Part shown: piece after piece, positions 9,701 through 16,836 of the stretch
Numbering within the stretch: position 1 is the first letter of the stretch
How the letters are laid out: each line of letters begins with the position of its first letter
Origin: BJHL01 sp040378885
Lineage (GTDB): Bacteria; Planctomycetota; Phycisphaerae; Phycisphaerales; UBA1924
Length of the DNA stretch: 64,000 bases
Assembly (NCBI GenBank): GCA_046316615.1
Contig: JBKDAN010000003.1
Span: 17,115-81,114 of the forward strand
Direction: 5' to 3'
The notes under the pieces: generated by a model
Seen by the model: only the letters and a program-made list of their open reading frames with translations
Databases searched by the model: none
What the model was told of the DNA's origin: nothing
Position numbers and translations under genes: made by a program

Positions 9701-9823
9701 CCCGCTCGCGCTGGGGTTGGGCGTCTCATACGTCTTGCTGGCAGCCCACGCACTTTGCCACGTGGGCTCAATGCGGTTGGCAAACGCTGCGTCATACCGA
9801 AACTGCGGAACATCGTTAGACAT
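6734..9823 (-). CDS. leuS: Leucyl-tRNA synthetase with extra insertions
   Basis: Class I aminoacyl-tRNA synthetase charging tRNA-Leu. The signature HIGH is at 64-67 (AGLHIGHPEGYT), and KMSKR at about 796-800 takes the place of KMSKS. NWCPKLGTVLANDEV marks the zinc-like domain and GYGTGAIMAVPAHDERD the editing domain. At 1029 residues it is clearly longer than usual bacterial LeuRS (about 820-880). One insertion of roughly 70 residues lies after IFLKLYGAWFEE (about 165-235), before the RSETTVNWCP strand. Further extra sequence lies near NSKMSARCGEYVLPYESDGD, after the editing domain. The ATG at 9823 has only a weak GGGA upstream. It is followed by the PTPS gene after 12 nt. Confidence 0.97.
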   Translation of the reverse strand: MSNDVPQFRYDAAFANRIEPTWQSAWAASKTYETPNPSASGFDASRPRFYCLDMFPYPSGAGLHIGHPEGYTATDIICRYKRMTGHNVLHPMGWDAFGLPAEQYAIQTGVHPAITTRKAIDNFRRQLQRFGFSYDWSREFGTIDDEYYKWTQWIFLKLYGAWFEERANEGKPSAGSGRARSISELVDEFARGVRAVRFNPRADEVSEAERARDLGAWSSIDAATQRRIVDSYRLAYRSETTVNWCPKLGTVLANDEVIDGKSERGGFPVLRKPMKQWMFRITAYADRLIDQLDELDWPGSTKAMQREWIGRSEGAEIEFQLHVETKAAVVELQKPLKVFTTRPDTLFGATYMVVAPEHELCSAIINTPGSADEATRAKLAEYVKWARNRSDVERQESKEKTGAFTGVYAINPATGNQIPVWTADYVMMGYGTGAIMAVPAHDERDFAFAVKFGLEIKAVVTPIPSQSDKDIALDFHFEGISISRAQFDAFVEPGMTSVMSDRISAIFTPSAAQAQRLAHHLSNSKMSARCGEYVLPYESDGDVIASSNADVSLNGLPTAEAKQKIITWLESRKIGKRRVNYKLRDWTFSRQRYWGEPFPIVYDAAGNAYPVGEKTLPVKLPELADYAPVESDDPQPLLAKAKDWMHTTAGEAGVDPALLAANTPVTRETNTMPGSAGSSWYAIRYCDPRNAQAMVGSQAEQYWMGGAAQGVDLYLGGSEHAVGHLLYSRFWQNALHDLGIVSCKEPFRKLFHQGLITSFAYQRSDKSIVPVDEVKEVSEGEYVEVATGAKVTPIITKMSKRYKNVINPDDVIAEFGADTCRLYEMYMGPLDASKPWNPRDISGCYRFLQRAWRLCVNEQTGELKATTEASTGLEKQLHRLIAKVGGDIERLAFNTAIAAMMEFVNGATSADKGQGSLTRDQVARFAQVLAPFVPHFAEELWSRVASGSVVTQTWPTIDPKMLVDDEIEVPISVNGKVKTRIMVPSAQAKDAKALEAFAMAHAEVVATIAGKSVKKVIAVPGKMVNLVVG

Positions 9824-9928
9824 AGAAGATTCCCGGCAAGCAACCAGACCAACCCGACCCGTTCAATCAACCGCCCCGTACGTTCCCCGCGACCTCACTC
9901 CGCCTCTTTATTTGTTCGTCACTTCACG

Positions 9929-9953
9929 AAAAAAGGCCCCGCCGAGCGGAGCC
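9929..9953 (-). terminator. Rho-independent terminator downstream of folC
   Basis: On the minus strand GGCTCCGC-TCG-GCGGGGCC forms an 8-bp stem (one G-U pair) followed directly by six T. It lies about 140 nt past the folC stop and 105 nt before the leuS start, separating the two transcription units. Confidence 0.75.
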
Positions 9954-10096
9954 TGCTGATACAACATCACCAGTTCGCGCGCGGCTACAGCCTATCGATC
10001 CGCATAAGCAGCGAGCGAGGCACCTCGAACCTCAAGCATGTGGTGCGAGCGCGATTCATCGCCCGAGTATACGCCAAGTGCTGCCGAACATGGGCA

Positions 10097-11488
10097 TCAC
10101 TGCCGCACGGCCCGCTGCTTTTCAAGGAAAAGCCGCTTGGCTTCGCCTGCGACCGCGAATGAGCCGGTGACGAGAATCAGGTCTGTCGTCATGAGTCGCC
10201 GTGCGGCCGCGTTAATGGCGTCGCGCACGTTGGCTTCAACCTGCGCCTGTCGACCGATCTGATCCTGATACCGCTTCGCAAGGAGTTTGGGCTCCATCGC
10301 ACGTGCGTTGCCCGTCGCCTTCGTAAAGACGACCTTGTCCGCGCCGCTCGAAAGCGCCGCCAGCATGGCGTCCACTTCCTTGTCGCTCGCACAACCAAAC
10401 ACAACCCACAGCGAGTCGTACTTCACCGATTGACGCAGAGCCTTGATCGTCTCGCGCAGACTTTCGGGGTTGTGGGCCCCATCGACCATGATGCGAGGCT
10501 CTTTGTACACCAGTTCCAGTCGGCCCGCGTTGGACGTATTCGCCAGACCCGCGGTGATCCGCTCCGGCGCCAGCGAGCAGCCTTGTCGTACAAGCTCGTC
10601 CGCGATCGAAAGCACCAGTCCGCAGTTCCACGCCTGATGCTCGCCCTTGAGGGGAACAGTCACGTGCTCAAGGTGCAGCGACTGGCCCTTGAAGTTCACT
10701 TTGTGGTGCGGGCCAATCTCCGGGCTGGCTTCCAGCCGCAACGAAAAATCGTTCCCGACGCCCAGGACAGTCATGGGCGCCTGCACGCGTTCTGCTGCCG
10801 CGCGGAACACTTCCATCACGCTGTCAGTCTGCTGAGGAAGCACGATCGCCGGCGCGCCGGGCTTGATGATGCCCGCCTTGTGCGTGGCGATCTCTTCCAG
10901 CGTGCGCCCGAGGAACTGGCGATGTTCTCCCTGAATCGCCGTGATCACGCTCACTCGCGGCGTGATGATGTTGGTCGCATCAAGCAGGCCGCCCATGCCC
11001 GTTTCGATGATGCCATAGTCCACCGCTTGCTCAGCGAAGTGCAGAAACGCAAGCGCGGTGACGATCTCAAAGTACGTACACGACCCCAGCGAGCTCGGCA
11101 CGTTATCTGCGGCGCGCAGTACGCGTGCAAGTGAATCGCAGAATTCACTCTGATCGATCCACGAGCCGTTCACTTGCACACGCTCGCGCAGCTCGACCAT
11201 GTGCGGGCTGGTGTACAGGCCGATCGCGCAGCCGCAGCCCTGCAGCATGGCGGCTGTCATCTGACACACGCTGCCCTTGCCTTTGCTGCCAGCCACATGA
11301 ATGACCGCGAGACTGTCCTGCGGATCATCAAGCTGCGTCATGAGCGACCGCATGCGATCCAGTTCGAAAGCCTGCGACAGATGCGCGATGTCACCGCTTG
11401 CCTGCCGCGAGGTCTCGACATTGAGCCGCGAATCCAAGGCCGCATACGCCTCGGCAACACTCGCGAACTTGTATGACACGGCGGACAT
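10097..11488 (-). CDS. folC: Folylpolyglutamate synthase / dihydrofolate synthase
   Basis: A 463-residue Mur-ligase-type enzyme that adds glutamate to dihydropteroate or folates using ATP. The P-loop GSKGKGS is at 67-73 (HVAGSKGKGSVCQM), followed by YTSPHMVELRERV (substrate loop) and TGMGGLLDATN. The C-terminal domain contains VDGAHNPESLRETIKAL. Length is normal to slightly long. The ATG at 11488 is preceded by TATGAT at a 6-nt distance and by no Shine-Dalgarno, so the mRNA may be leaderless. A strong terminator follows at 9929-9953. It lies on the same strand as the PTPS-III candidate but in a separate unit. Confidence 0.96.
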   Translation of the reverse strand: MSAVSYKFASVAEAYAALDSRLNVETSRQASGDIAHLSQAFELDRMRSLMTQLDDPQDSLAVIHVAGSKGKGSVCQMTAAMLQGCGCAIGLYTSPHMVELRERVQVNGSWIDQSEFCDSLARVLRAADNVPSSLGSCTYFEIVTALAFLHFAEQAVDYGIIETGMGGLLDATNIITPRVSVITAIQGEHRQFLGRTLEEIATHKAGIIKPGAPAIVLPQQTDSVMEVFRAAAERVQAPMTVLGVGNDFSLRLEASPEIGPHHKVNFKGQSLHLEHVTVPLKGEHQAWNCGLVLSIADELVRQGCSLAPERITAGLANTSNAGRLELVYKEPRIMVDGAHNPESLRETIKALRQSVKYDSLWVVFGCASDKEVDAMLAALSSGADKVVFTKATGNARAMEPKLLAKRYQDQIGRQAQVEANVRDAINAAARRLMTTDLILVTGSFAVAGEAKRLFLEKQRAVRQ

Positions 11489-11494
11489 CGCTAC

Positions 11495-11500
11495 ATCATA
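11495..11500 (-). promoter_or_regulatory. Putative leaderless -10 element for folC
   Basis: TATGAT, five of six matches to TATAAT, is 6 nt before the folC ATG; no Shine-Dalgarno is present. The 82-nt gap to the upstream GNAT gene would also hold that operon's end. Confidence 0.6.
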
Positions 11501-11570
11501 GCGAAAAGCGCGCGGATCGCTACATAATTTGCACGCCTCGTCGAGTCTTTACGATGCAGTGTGTTTGCGC

Positions 11571-12122
11571 TCAAATCGGCTTGACAAACATGCCCATGAT
11601 CAAGTCATCAAGATACTGATCACCGACATGCATGTACTTGCTCCGCCGGCCTTCTTCCACAAAGCCGTGCTTTCGGTACAGCGCAACTGCGCGAGCATTG
11701 TCCGCAAATACCTGCAGCTCCACGCGGGCGATCAACGGATGCTGCGCCGCCCACGCCAGAGCCGCGCGCAGCATCGCGTCTCCCAAACCTACGCCGCGAA
11801 AGTCCTTGCGAACTTCCATTCCCAGTTTTGCAACATGGGCGATACGCCGGAAGTTCTTCGTGCCCAGCGTCAGATCTGCAATGACATCCGTGTCGGCTTC
11901 GCCGCAGCGTGCAAGCAGTCGTAGTTCGTTCGGATCTTCGGCCCCTATGTCGCGCAACATCGCCGCTGCGCGAGCGTCTATGTCTTGCGGCTCCAGCAGC
12001 GTATACGCCTGTTCACTCGCTATATCACGCAGCAGGTGCAGTATCCCAGGGCCATCGCGGTGTTGCACTTCTCGCACAACAACGCGTCGCCCATCGCGCA
12101 ATGTCACGTGCTCATGCACCAT
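11571..12122 (-). CDS. GNAT family N-acetyltransferase
   Basis: A 183-residue acetyl-CoA-dependent acetyltransferase. The acetyl-CoA binding motif A is visible as LGMEVRKDFRGVGLGDAML (RxxGxG at about 109-115). Motif B is near ELQVFADNARAVALYRKHGFVEEG (about 140-163). The substrate is unknown. It starts 2 nt after the stop of the DinB-like gene and is the last gene of a pdxJ-dinB-GNAT operon, so it is probably translationally coupled to the gene before it. Confidence 0.9.
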   Translation of the reverse strand: MVHEHVTLRDGRRVVVREVQHRDGPGILHLLRDIASEQAYTLLEPQDIDARAAAMLRDIGAEDPNELRLLARCGEADTDVIADLTLGTKNFRRIAHVAKLGMEVRKDFRGVGLGDAMLRAALAWAAQHPLIARVELQVFADNARAVALYRKHGFVEEGRRSKYMHVGDQYLDDLIMGMFVKPI

Positions 12123-12124
12123 GT

Positions 12125-12613
12125 TCAGCCGTTCCGTCGTGTGAACGCGATGTGATCCGTGCTCGCACGCTGCCCGCCCAGCTCATGCACGATTCTCGCC
12201 ACCTGCCCACGGTGATACGTCGAGTGATTGAACACATGGGTCAGTACATCGCCGATCTTGCTCACGAACTTCGAGCCGTCGCTGGCGGTATAGCGAAGCT
12301 CATTGCTCAAGTCACTCTCACGAAGTCCCGCCAGAAACTCACGCCACAGGCTGTCCACCTCGGCGCCCTGAGCCCGGGTGTGTGCCGCGTCCCACGCGGG
12401 GAACCAATCCTTCGGATTCTCATGCGGCGTGCCACGAATGCGCAGCAGCCAGATTCGCCGAGCGATGATGTTGTGCGGAATGAGTCCGCACACGCGCGTG
12501 TATTTGTCCCCGCTGCGATGCGACGCCGGAATCGTGTCGAGCGACGCAAGCGTCCGCTCATTTGCCCACGTTTCGTACGCCAGCATCTGCTGGGCATGTG
12601 CAATCAGATTCAT
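12125..12613 (-). CDS. DinB family four-helix-bundle protein
   Basis: A 162-residue protein of the DinB/YfiT-like putative metalloenzyme superfamily. Candidate metal ligands are His48 in PHNIIARRIWLL and the two His of VFNHSTYHRGQVARIV (about 130-140), the typical H...HxxxH arrangement. Members include DNA-damage-induced proteins and thiol-dependent transferases; the actual reaction here is unknown. Its ATG has AAGGAG 5 nt upstream and lies 15 nt downstream of pdxJ. It may be worth comparing with the BshC-like gene at 399, because some DinB-fold enzymes use low-molecular-weight thiols; that link is speculation. Confidence 0.88.
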   Translation of the reverse strand: MNLIAHAQQMLAYETWANERTLASLDTIPASHRSGDKYTRVCGLIPHNIIARRIWLLRIRGTPHENPKDWFPAWDAAHTRAQGAEVDSLWREFLAGLRESDLSNELRYTASDGSKFVSKIGDVLTHVFNHSTYHRGQVARIVHELGGQRASTDHIAFTRRNG

Positions 12614-12628
12614 CGCAGCTCCTTAAAT

Positions 12629-13420
12629 TCAGTCGCGGCCGATGACCTCAATCACTTCCGCGCTCACACTGGTCTCCATCGCCCGCAGCATGTCGCTGGT
12701 TGCCTGCCGCAAACCCGTAAACACGCTCCGACTGATGATCGCATGCCCGATGTGCAGCTCAACCACGCCAGGCAGCGCGGCGATCGGTCCCACATTGTGA
12801 TAGTTCAGCGCGTGCCCGGCATTAAAGCGCATGCCGCGATCGACAATCGCAAGCCCGGCGTGCAGCACCTTTGTCAGCGACTCACGAAGCATGGGTTCCC
12901 GAAAGTCCCCACCGGTTGCCGCGAAGACATCGGCATACGGCCCTGTATGCACTTCGCACACGTCAAAGCCCGCCTGCAGGCACGCTTCGATCTGCCGCTC
13001 TTCCGCATCGATGAACGCGCTGACCTGCGCTCCCGCATCACGCAGGCGCCGCACGACATCACGCATGCGATCAAGCTGACCCGCCACATCAAGCCCGCCC
13101 TCGGTCGTCACTTCGTTACGGCCTTCCGGCACCAGCATCGCGCTCTGCGGCTTCACGTCACGGGCGATCGAGATCATCTCATCCGTCGCCGCCATCTCAA
13201 GATTGAACTTCACCCGGGTCAACTCGCGAATCACACGCACGTCGCGATCCATCACATGCCGACGATCTTCGCGGAGATGCACCGTCACGCCCTGCGCCCC
13301 CGCAATCTCTACCTCTTGCACCGCGCGAGCAATATCGGGTTCGCCATACGTCGCGCTCTTGCGATACCGCGCCTGCCGCAGCGTCGCGATGTGATCGATG
13401 TTGACGGACAAAAGTGCCAT
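12629..13420 (-). CDS. pdxJ: Pyridoxine 5'-phosphate synthase
   Basis: A 263-residue TIM-barrel enzyme that condenses 1-deoxy-xylulose 5-phosphate with 3-amino-2-oxopropyl phosphate in vitamin B6 synthesis. Family motifs are NIDHIATLRQAR (7-18), VHLREDRRH (47-55), LVPEGRNEVTTEGGLD and HTGPYAD, ending in ELHIGHAIISRSVFTGL. Length is normal. The frame is open upstream through the low-complexity region, but the ATG at 13420 begins exactly where family homology begins and has TACCAT 5 nt before it. It heads an operon with the DinB-like and GNAT genes and diverges from the UGT gene across the heptamer array. Confidence 0.97.
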   Translation of the reverse strand: MALLSVNIDHIATLRQARYRKSATYGEPDIARAVQEVEIAGAQGVTVHLREDRRHVMDRDVRVIRELTRVKFNLEMAATDEMISIARDVKPQSAMLVPEGRNEVTTEGGLDVAGQLDRMRDVVRRLRDAGAQVSAFIDAEERQIEACLQAGFDVCEVHTGPYADVFAATGGDFREPMLRESLTKVLHAGLAIVDRGMRFNAGHALNYHNVGPIAALPGVVELHIGHAIISRSVFTGLRQATSDMLRAMETSVSAEVIEVIGRD

Positions 13421-13425
13421 GGGGA

Positions 13426-13431
13426 ATGGTA
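13426..13431 (-). promoter_or_regulatory. Putative leaderless -10 element for pdxJ
   Basis: TACCAT is 5 nt before the pdxJ ATG. No Shine-Dalgarno is present. The element directly abuts a purine-rich repeat block. Confidence 0.5.
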
Positions 13432-13476
13432 GAGGAGAGCGGAGGGCAGAGAACGGAGAGCAGAGAAGTGAAGAAT
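13432..13476. repeat. Purine-rich block complementary to the heptamer array
   Basis: Plus-strand GGAGAGCGGAGGGCAGAG followed by AACGGAGAGCAGAG. Sub-words such as AGAACGG and GGAGAGCGG are reverse complements of units in the array at 13546-13657, so the two blocks form an imperfect inverted repeat spanning the divergent promoter. Confidence 0.6.
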
Positions 13477-13545
13477 GAACGGAGACAAGCAAAACGCTGG
13501 ATGTCGTGTGCACCCCCCAAGTGCGCCACCCGCGTTCAATCTCGC

Positions 13546-13657
<112 letters not shown>

Positions 13658-13667
13658 CCTCTCCCTC

Positions 13668-13673
13668 TACGCT
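13668..13673 (+). promoter_or_regulatory. Putative leaderless -10 element for the UGT gene
   Basis: TACGCT is 5 nt before the ATG at 13679. It lies 10 nt downstream of the last heptamer, so the array occupies the position of the -35 region and further upstream. Confidence 0.5.
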
Positions 13674-13678
13674 CCCCC

Positions 13679-14935
13679 ATGCGTTTGCTTCTCCTGCCCG
13701 TGGGCTCGCACGGCGACATCCATCCTTCGATCGCAATCGCGCATGAACTCGCCAAGCAGGGGCACGAAGGCATCATTGCAACCAATCCGTACTACGAAAA
13801 ACTCATTCGCGGCGAAGGCCTTCCCTTCGAGCCGCTCGGCGAGCATCTGGAAATTGCCCAAGCCGCCCAAACCCCCGGTGCGATGGACGAGCGCCTTGGC
13901 TCACTCAAGCTCATGCGACGGCTGATCATCCCCGCGATTCCCGCTGCAACCAAGCAGTTGCTGGAAATCGCGACGCGACTGAAGCCCGACGCCATGCTCA
14001 TGCATCCGCTGTCTCTCGGCGCGCCCAGTGTGTGCGAGAAGCTCAGCATCCCCTACGCATGCTCCAACCTCGCGCCCATCGGTTGGATGAACCCCGTTGA
14101 TCGTCCCATCTTCAATTCGTGGGAAAAGGACGAACCGCCGCTCTGGATGTCTCGCGCCCAAATCGCGCTGGGCCGTCTCATCATGAGCTTCCTGCTCGAC
14201 GGCCCGCTCAATCGCTTGCGTCGCGACATGGGCCTGCGACCCCAGCGTGGTCACTTCATCCAGCTATGCCAAGGCGGCGTGACCAACATCGGCTTGTGGT
14301 CCCGTCACTTCCGTGATGCCATCCCTGGCGACCCGCCCACGGGCGTCATCTGCGGGTTCCCTTGGTTCGATCGCGTGCGAGCTCACGACGCCGAGCAGGA
14401 TCGCCTGCAAGCGTTCCTGCGTGATGGCGAACCGCCCATCATCTTTTCGCTCGGTACCGCCGCTGTACACGTCGCTGGTCGGTTCTACGAAGCCGCTGCA
14501 CAGGCATGCACGCTACTCAAACGTCGCGGCCTGCTGCTCACCGCAAAGCCCGAGTACGCCCCGCGCACGCTGCCTCCAGGTGTTGCGAGTTTCAACTACG
14601 CGCCGTACTCGCAGGTCTTCCCGCAATGCGCCGCCATTGTGCATCACGGCGGCATCGGCACAACGGCACAAAGCTTGCGCGCCGGTCGTCCCATCCTCGT
14701 GACTCCCATGAGCCACGATCAGTTCGACAACGCCGCTCGCATCAAACGACTGGGTGCGGGCCTGCGTCTTCGCCACGCGAGCGTCACGCCAGATCGATTG
14801 GTCGAGCGCTTGCGCCGCCTGCTCGATGAGCCATCGTTCGCAAACCGCGCGCGCGAACTCGCCCCGCGGGTCGCGCAAGACGATGGCGCCGTGGTCGCCT
14901 CCCGAGCCTTGATCAAGGCTTTCGCAAAGGCGTAG
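13679..14935 (+). CDS. UGT/MurG-like (GT1) glycosyltransferase
   Basis: A 418-residue GT-B enzyme. It starts with LLLPVGSHGDIHPSIAIAHEL, the acceptor-side motif of sterol/macrolide-type UDP-glycosyltransferases. The donor-side signature HHGGIGTTAQSLRAGRP begins at about 322, followed by VTPMSHDQFDNAARI. It probably transfers a sugar from a nucleotide sugar to a lipid or secondary metabolite; acceptor and donor are unknown. The frame is open back through the heptamer array, but homology begins at the ATG at 13679. It ends 27 nt before the convergent lysS stop, with no terminator visible. Confidence 0.9.
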   Translation: MRLLLLPVGSHGDIHPSIAIAHELAKQGHEGIIATNPYYEKLIRGEGLPFEPLGEHLEIAQAAQTPGAMDERLGSLKLMRRLIIPAIPAATKQLLEIATRLKPDAMLMHPLSLGAPSVCEKLSIPYACSNLAPIGWMNPVDRPIFNSWEKDEPPLWMSRAQIALGRLIMSFLLDGPLNRLRRDMGLRPQRGHFIQLCQGGVTNIGLWSRHFRDAIPGDPPTGVICGFPWFDRVRAHDAEQDRLQAFLRDGEPPIIFSLGTAAVHVAGRFYEAAAQACTLLKRRGLLLTAKPEYAPRTLPPGVASFNYAPYSQVFPQCAAIVHHGGIGTTAQSLRAGRPILVTPMSHDQFDNAARIKRLGAGLRLRHASVTPDRLVERLRRLLDEPSFANRARELAPRVAQDDGAVVASRALIKAFAKA

Positions 14936-14962
14936 CGCACGCGAGTGATCTTTCGAACTGCT

Positions 14963-16540
14963 TCACTCAGGCCGCATCAGCGGGAAGAGCACCACGTCAC
15001 GAATGGTCCGCTGGTTCGTCAGCAGCATCGTCAGCCGATCAATCCCCAGACCCATGCCGCCCGCGGGAGGCATGCCCACGCGCAGGGCACGCAGGAAGTC
15101 ATGGTCCATCGTGCGATACGTGTTCTCTTCCGCGTTCTTGTCCGCGTCAATGCCCGTGAGCTGCTCGCGGAACTTGGCTTCCTGAATGTCAGGATCATTC
15201 AGCTCGGTGTAGTGCGGCGCAATCTCCATGCCCGCGATGAACAGGTCCGCACGATCCGCCAGCATCGGGTTGTCGCGCTTGGGCCGCGTGAGCGGACTGA
15301 TCGCCGCCGGATAATCGGTGATGAACGTCGGCGAGCTGTGATCGAGTTGTGCCTCGCCGCCGCGTTCCTTGTCTTCGAACAACTCATTGACCGCGAGGAT
15401 CGGGTCCATGTTGTCAATCGCTGCCGCGTGCTTGGGCATGCGTTGCTTCAGTGTCGCCTTCACTTTCGCGGTGTCCAACATCGAGAAGCCCCACGCCTTC
15501 TCAAACAGTTCCGCGTACGTCCGCCGTGCGAACGGCTTGCTGTAGTTGATCGACAATTCACCAAACGGCAGCACCGCGTCGCCCTCAGCGCCCGCAAGCG
15601 CCTTCGCGCACGTGCGAATCAAGCTCTCGGTCATCTCCATCACTGTTTCTACATCGCCAAAGGCGTGATACGCCTCGAGCATCGTGAACTCAGGATTATG
15701 CTGCTTATCCAAGCCTTCGTTGCGGAAGTTGCGATTGACTTCAAACACCTTCGGGAAGCCGCCCACCAGCAAGCGCTTCAGGTACAGCTCCGGCGCGATG
15801 CGCATGAACAGGTTGATATCCAGCGCGTTCATCTTCGTGACAAACGGCCGCGCCGCCGCACCGCCCGCGAGCGATTGCAGCATGGGCGTTTCCACTTCCA
15901 TGTACCCCCGGCTCTGCATGAAGGTCCGCACCGTCGCCACAATCTGGCTGCGCTGCTCGAACACCTTCGCCGTTTCCGGGTTCACCCACAGGTCCACGTA
16001 GCGCTGGCGATAGCGCAGCTCCACGTCGCTCAAACCCGCATGCTTCTCAGGCGGCGGCACCATGCACTTGGCGCCGGGCTCAACCTTCGTCGCCCAGACC
16101 GTGATCTCCCCCGTCTTCGTGCGCATCAGGCGGCCTTCCACCACGACCACATCGCCCAGGTCCACAAGCTTCGCAAAGCTGAATGACGTCGCATCACAGT
16201 CGCGCTGCGACACCGCCACTTGAATGTCGCCGCTTATGTCGCGCACGTTCATCCAGATCAGCTTGCCACCGTCGCGCAGCAGCATCACGCGCCCCGCGAC
16301 CTTCGCGACCGGACGCTTATCCACAAAGCCCGGCGTCTTGCCGTTGGCCTGCTGGTCCTTGTCCGCAGTCTCGTCGTACATGCCCCGAGCCTGCGACGCA
16401 TGCACGATCCCATCCGTCTTGGACCCGTAAGGCTGCAACCCCAGCGCAACCACCGCTTCACGGTTTTTCCCGCGCTGCGCGATAAGTTCCGACACCGGCG
16501 TCTGAGGCGTACCCGAGGCATTCACAGGATCAGTGGTCAT
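14963..16540 (-). CDS. lysS: Lysyl-tRNA synthetase, class II
   Basis: A 525-residue class IIb synthetase. The N-terminal OB-fold anticodon-binding domain is at about 75-160 (VAGRVMLLRDGGKLIWMNVRD). Class II motifs follow: YRQRYVDLW, RIAPELYLKRLLVGG with VFEVNRNFRNEG, and motif 3 MGLGIDRLTMLL near the C-terminus. A stretch GMYDETADKDQQANGKT in the N-terminal region is a small insertion. The ATG at 16540 is preferred over an upstream in-frame start at 16627 because it begins just before conserved sequence and has TATCGT 8 nt upstream. Confidence 0.97.
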   Translation of the reverse strand: MTTDPVNASGTPQTPVSELIAQRGKNREAVVALGLQPYGSKTDGIVHASQARGMYDETADKDQQANGKTPGFVDKRPVAKVAGRVMLLRDGGKLIWMNVRDISGDIQVAVSQRDCDATSFSFAKLVDLGDVVVVEGRLMRTKTGEITVWATKVEPGAKCMVPPPEKHAGLSDVELRYRQRYVDLWVNPETAKVFEQRSQIVATVRTFMQSRGYMEVETPMLQSLAGGAAARPFVTKMNALDINLFMRIAPELYLKRLLVGGFPKVFEVNRNFRNEGLDKQHNPEFTMLEAYHAFGDVETVMEMTESLIRTCAKALAGAEGDAVLPFGELSINYSKPFARRTYAELFEKAWGFSMLDTAKVKATLKQRMPKHAAAIDNMDPILAVNELFEDKERGGEAQLDHSSPTFITDYPAAISPLTRPKRDNPMLADRADLFIAGMEIAPHYTELNDPDIQEAKFREQLTGIDADKNAEENTYRTMDHDFLRALRVGMPPAGGMGLGIDRLTMLLTNQRTIRDVVLFPLMRPE

Positions 16541-16548
16541 ACAGACGC

Positions 16549-16554
16549 ACGATA
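16549..16554 (-). promoter_or_regulatory. Putative leaderless or short-leader -10 element for lysS
   Basis: TATCGT lies 8 nt before the lysS ATG; no Shine-Dalgarno is present between them. Confidence 0.45.
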
Positions 16555-16651
16555 GGTTTGACGCCGGAGATTCGGCATGACTTCCCGTCCGATTGGCGTC
16601 TTTCGTGCCCCCGTGCATTTCCCTCAACCCTCAGCTACCCTGCACCCAGCC

Positions 16652-16724
16652 GGGCGAGTAGCTCAGCGGCTAGAGCATCCGCCTTACACGCGGAGGGTCC
16701 AGGGTTCGAATCCCTGCTTGCCCA
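16652..16724 (+). tRNA. tRNA-Val (anticodon TAC)
   Basis: A full cloverleaf: acceptor GGGCGAG/CTTGCCC with one G-U pair, D-arm GCTC/GAGC, anticodon stem TCCGC/GCGGA with loop CTTACAC (anticodon TAC, reading GUA), and T-arm CAGGG-TTCGAAT-CCCTG. The discriminator base is A; CCA is not encoded (TTC follows). It is 73 nt long and lies between divergent lysS and waaA. Confidence 0.96.
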
Positions 16725-16793
16725 TTCAGGACAGGATTTGAGCGCACGCTATCAGGCAATAGTGGAGCGACAGACAGGCATTGCATCTCAGCC

Positions 16794-16814
16794 CAATGCC
16801 CAATCCCTACTGCC
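16794..16814 (+). repeat. Short ATGCCCA-word repeat, copy near waaA
   Basis: A 21-nt stretch starting CAATGCCCA is 19/21 identical to 27899-27919, beside the SNF2 terminator. Surrounding sequence on both sides is built of similar GCCCAATG/CCCTA words. It is an intergenic repeat, not coding. Confidence 0.55.
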
Positions 16815-16821
16815 TCATCCC

Positions 16822-16827
16822 TAGCGT
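16822..16827 (+). promoter_or_regulatory. Possible -10 element upstream of waaA
   Basis: TAGCGT lies 9 nt before the ATG at 16837, a longer distance than the better cases in this window. An in-frame GTG at 16831 is an alternative start. Read-through from tRNA-Val is also possible. Confidence 0.35.
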
Positions 16828-16836
16828 TTCGTGCCC

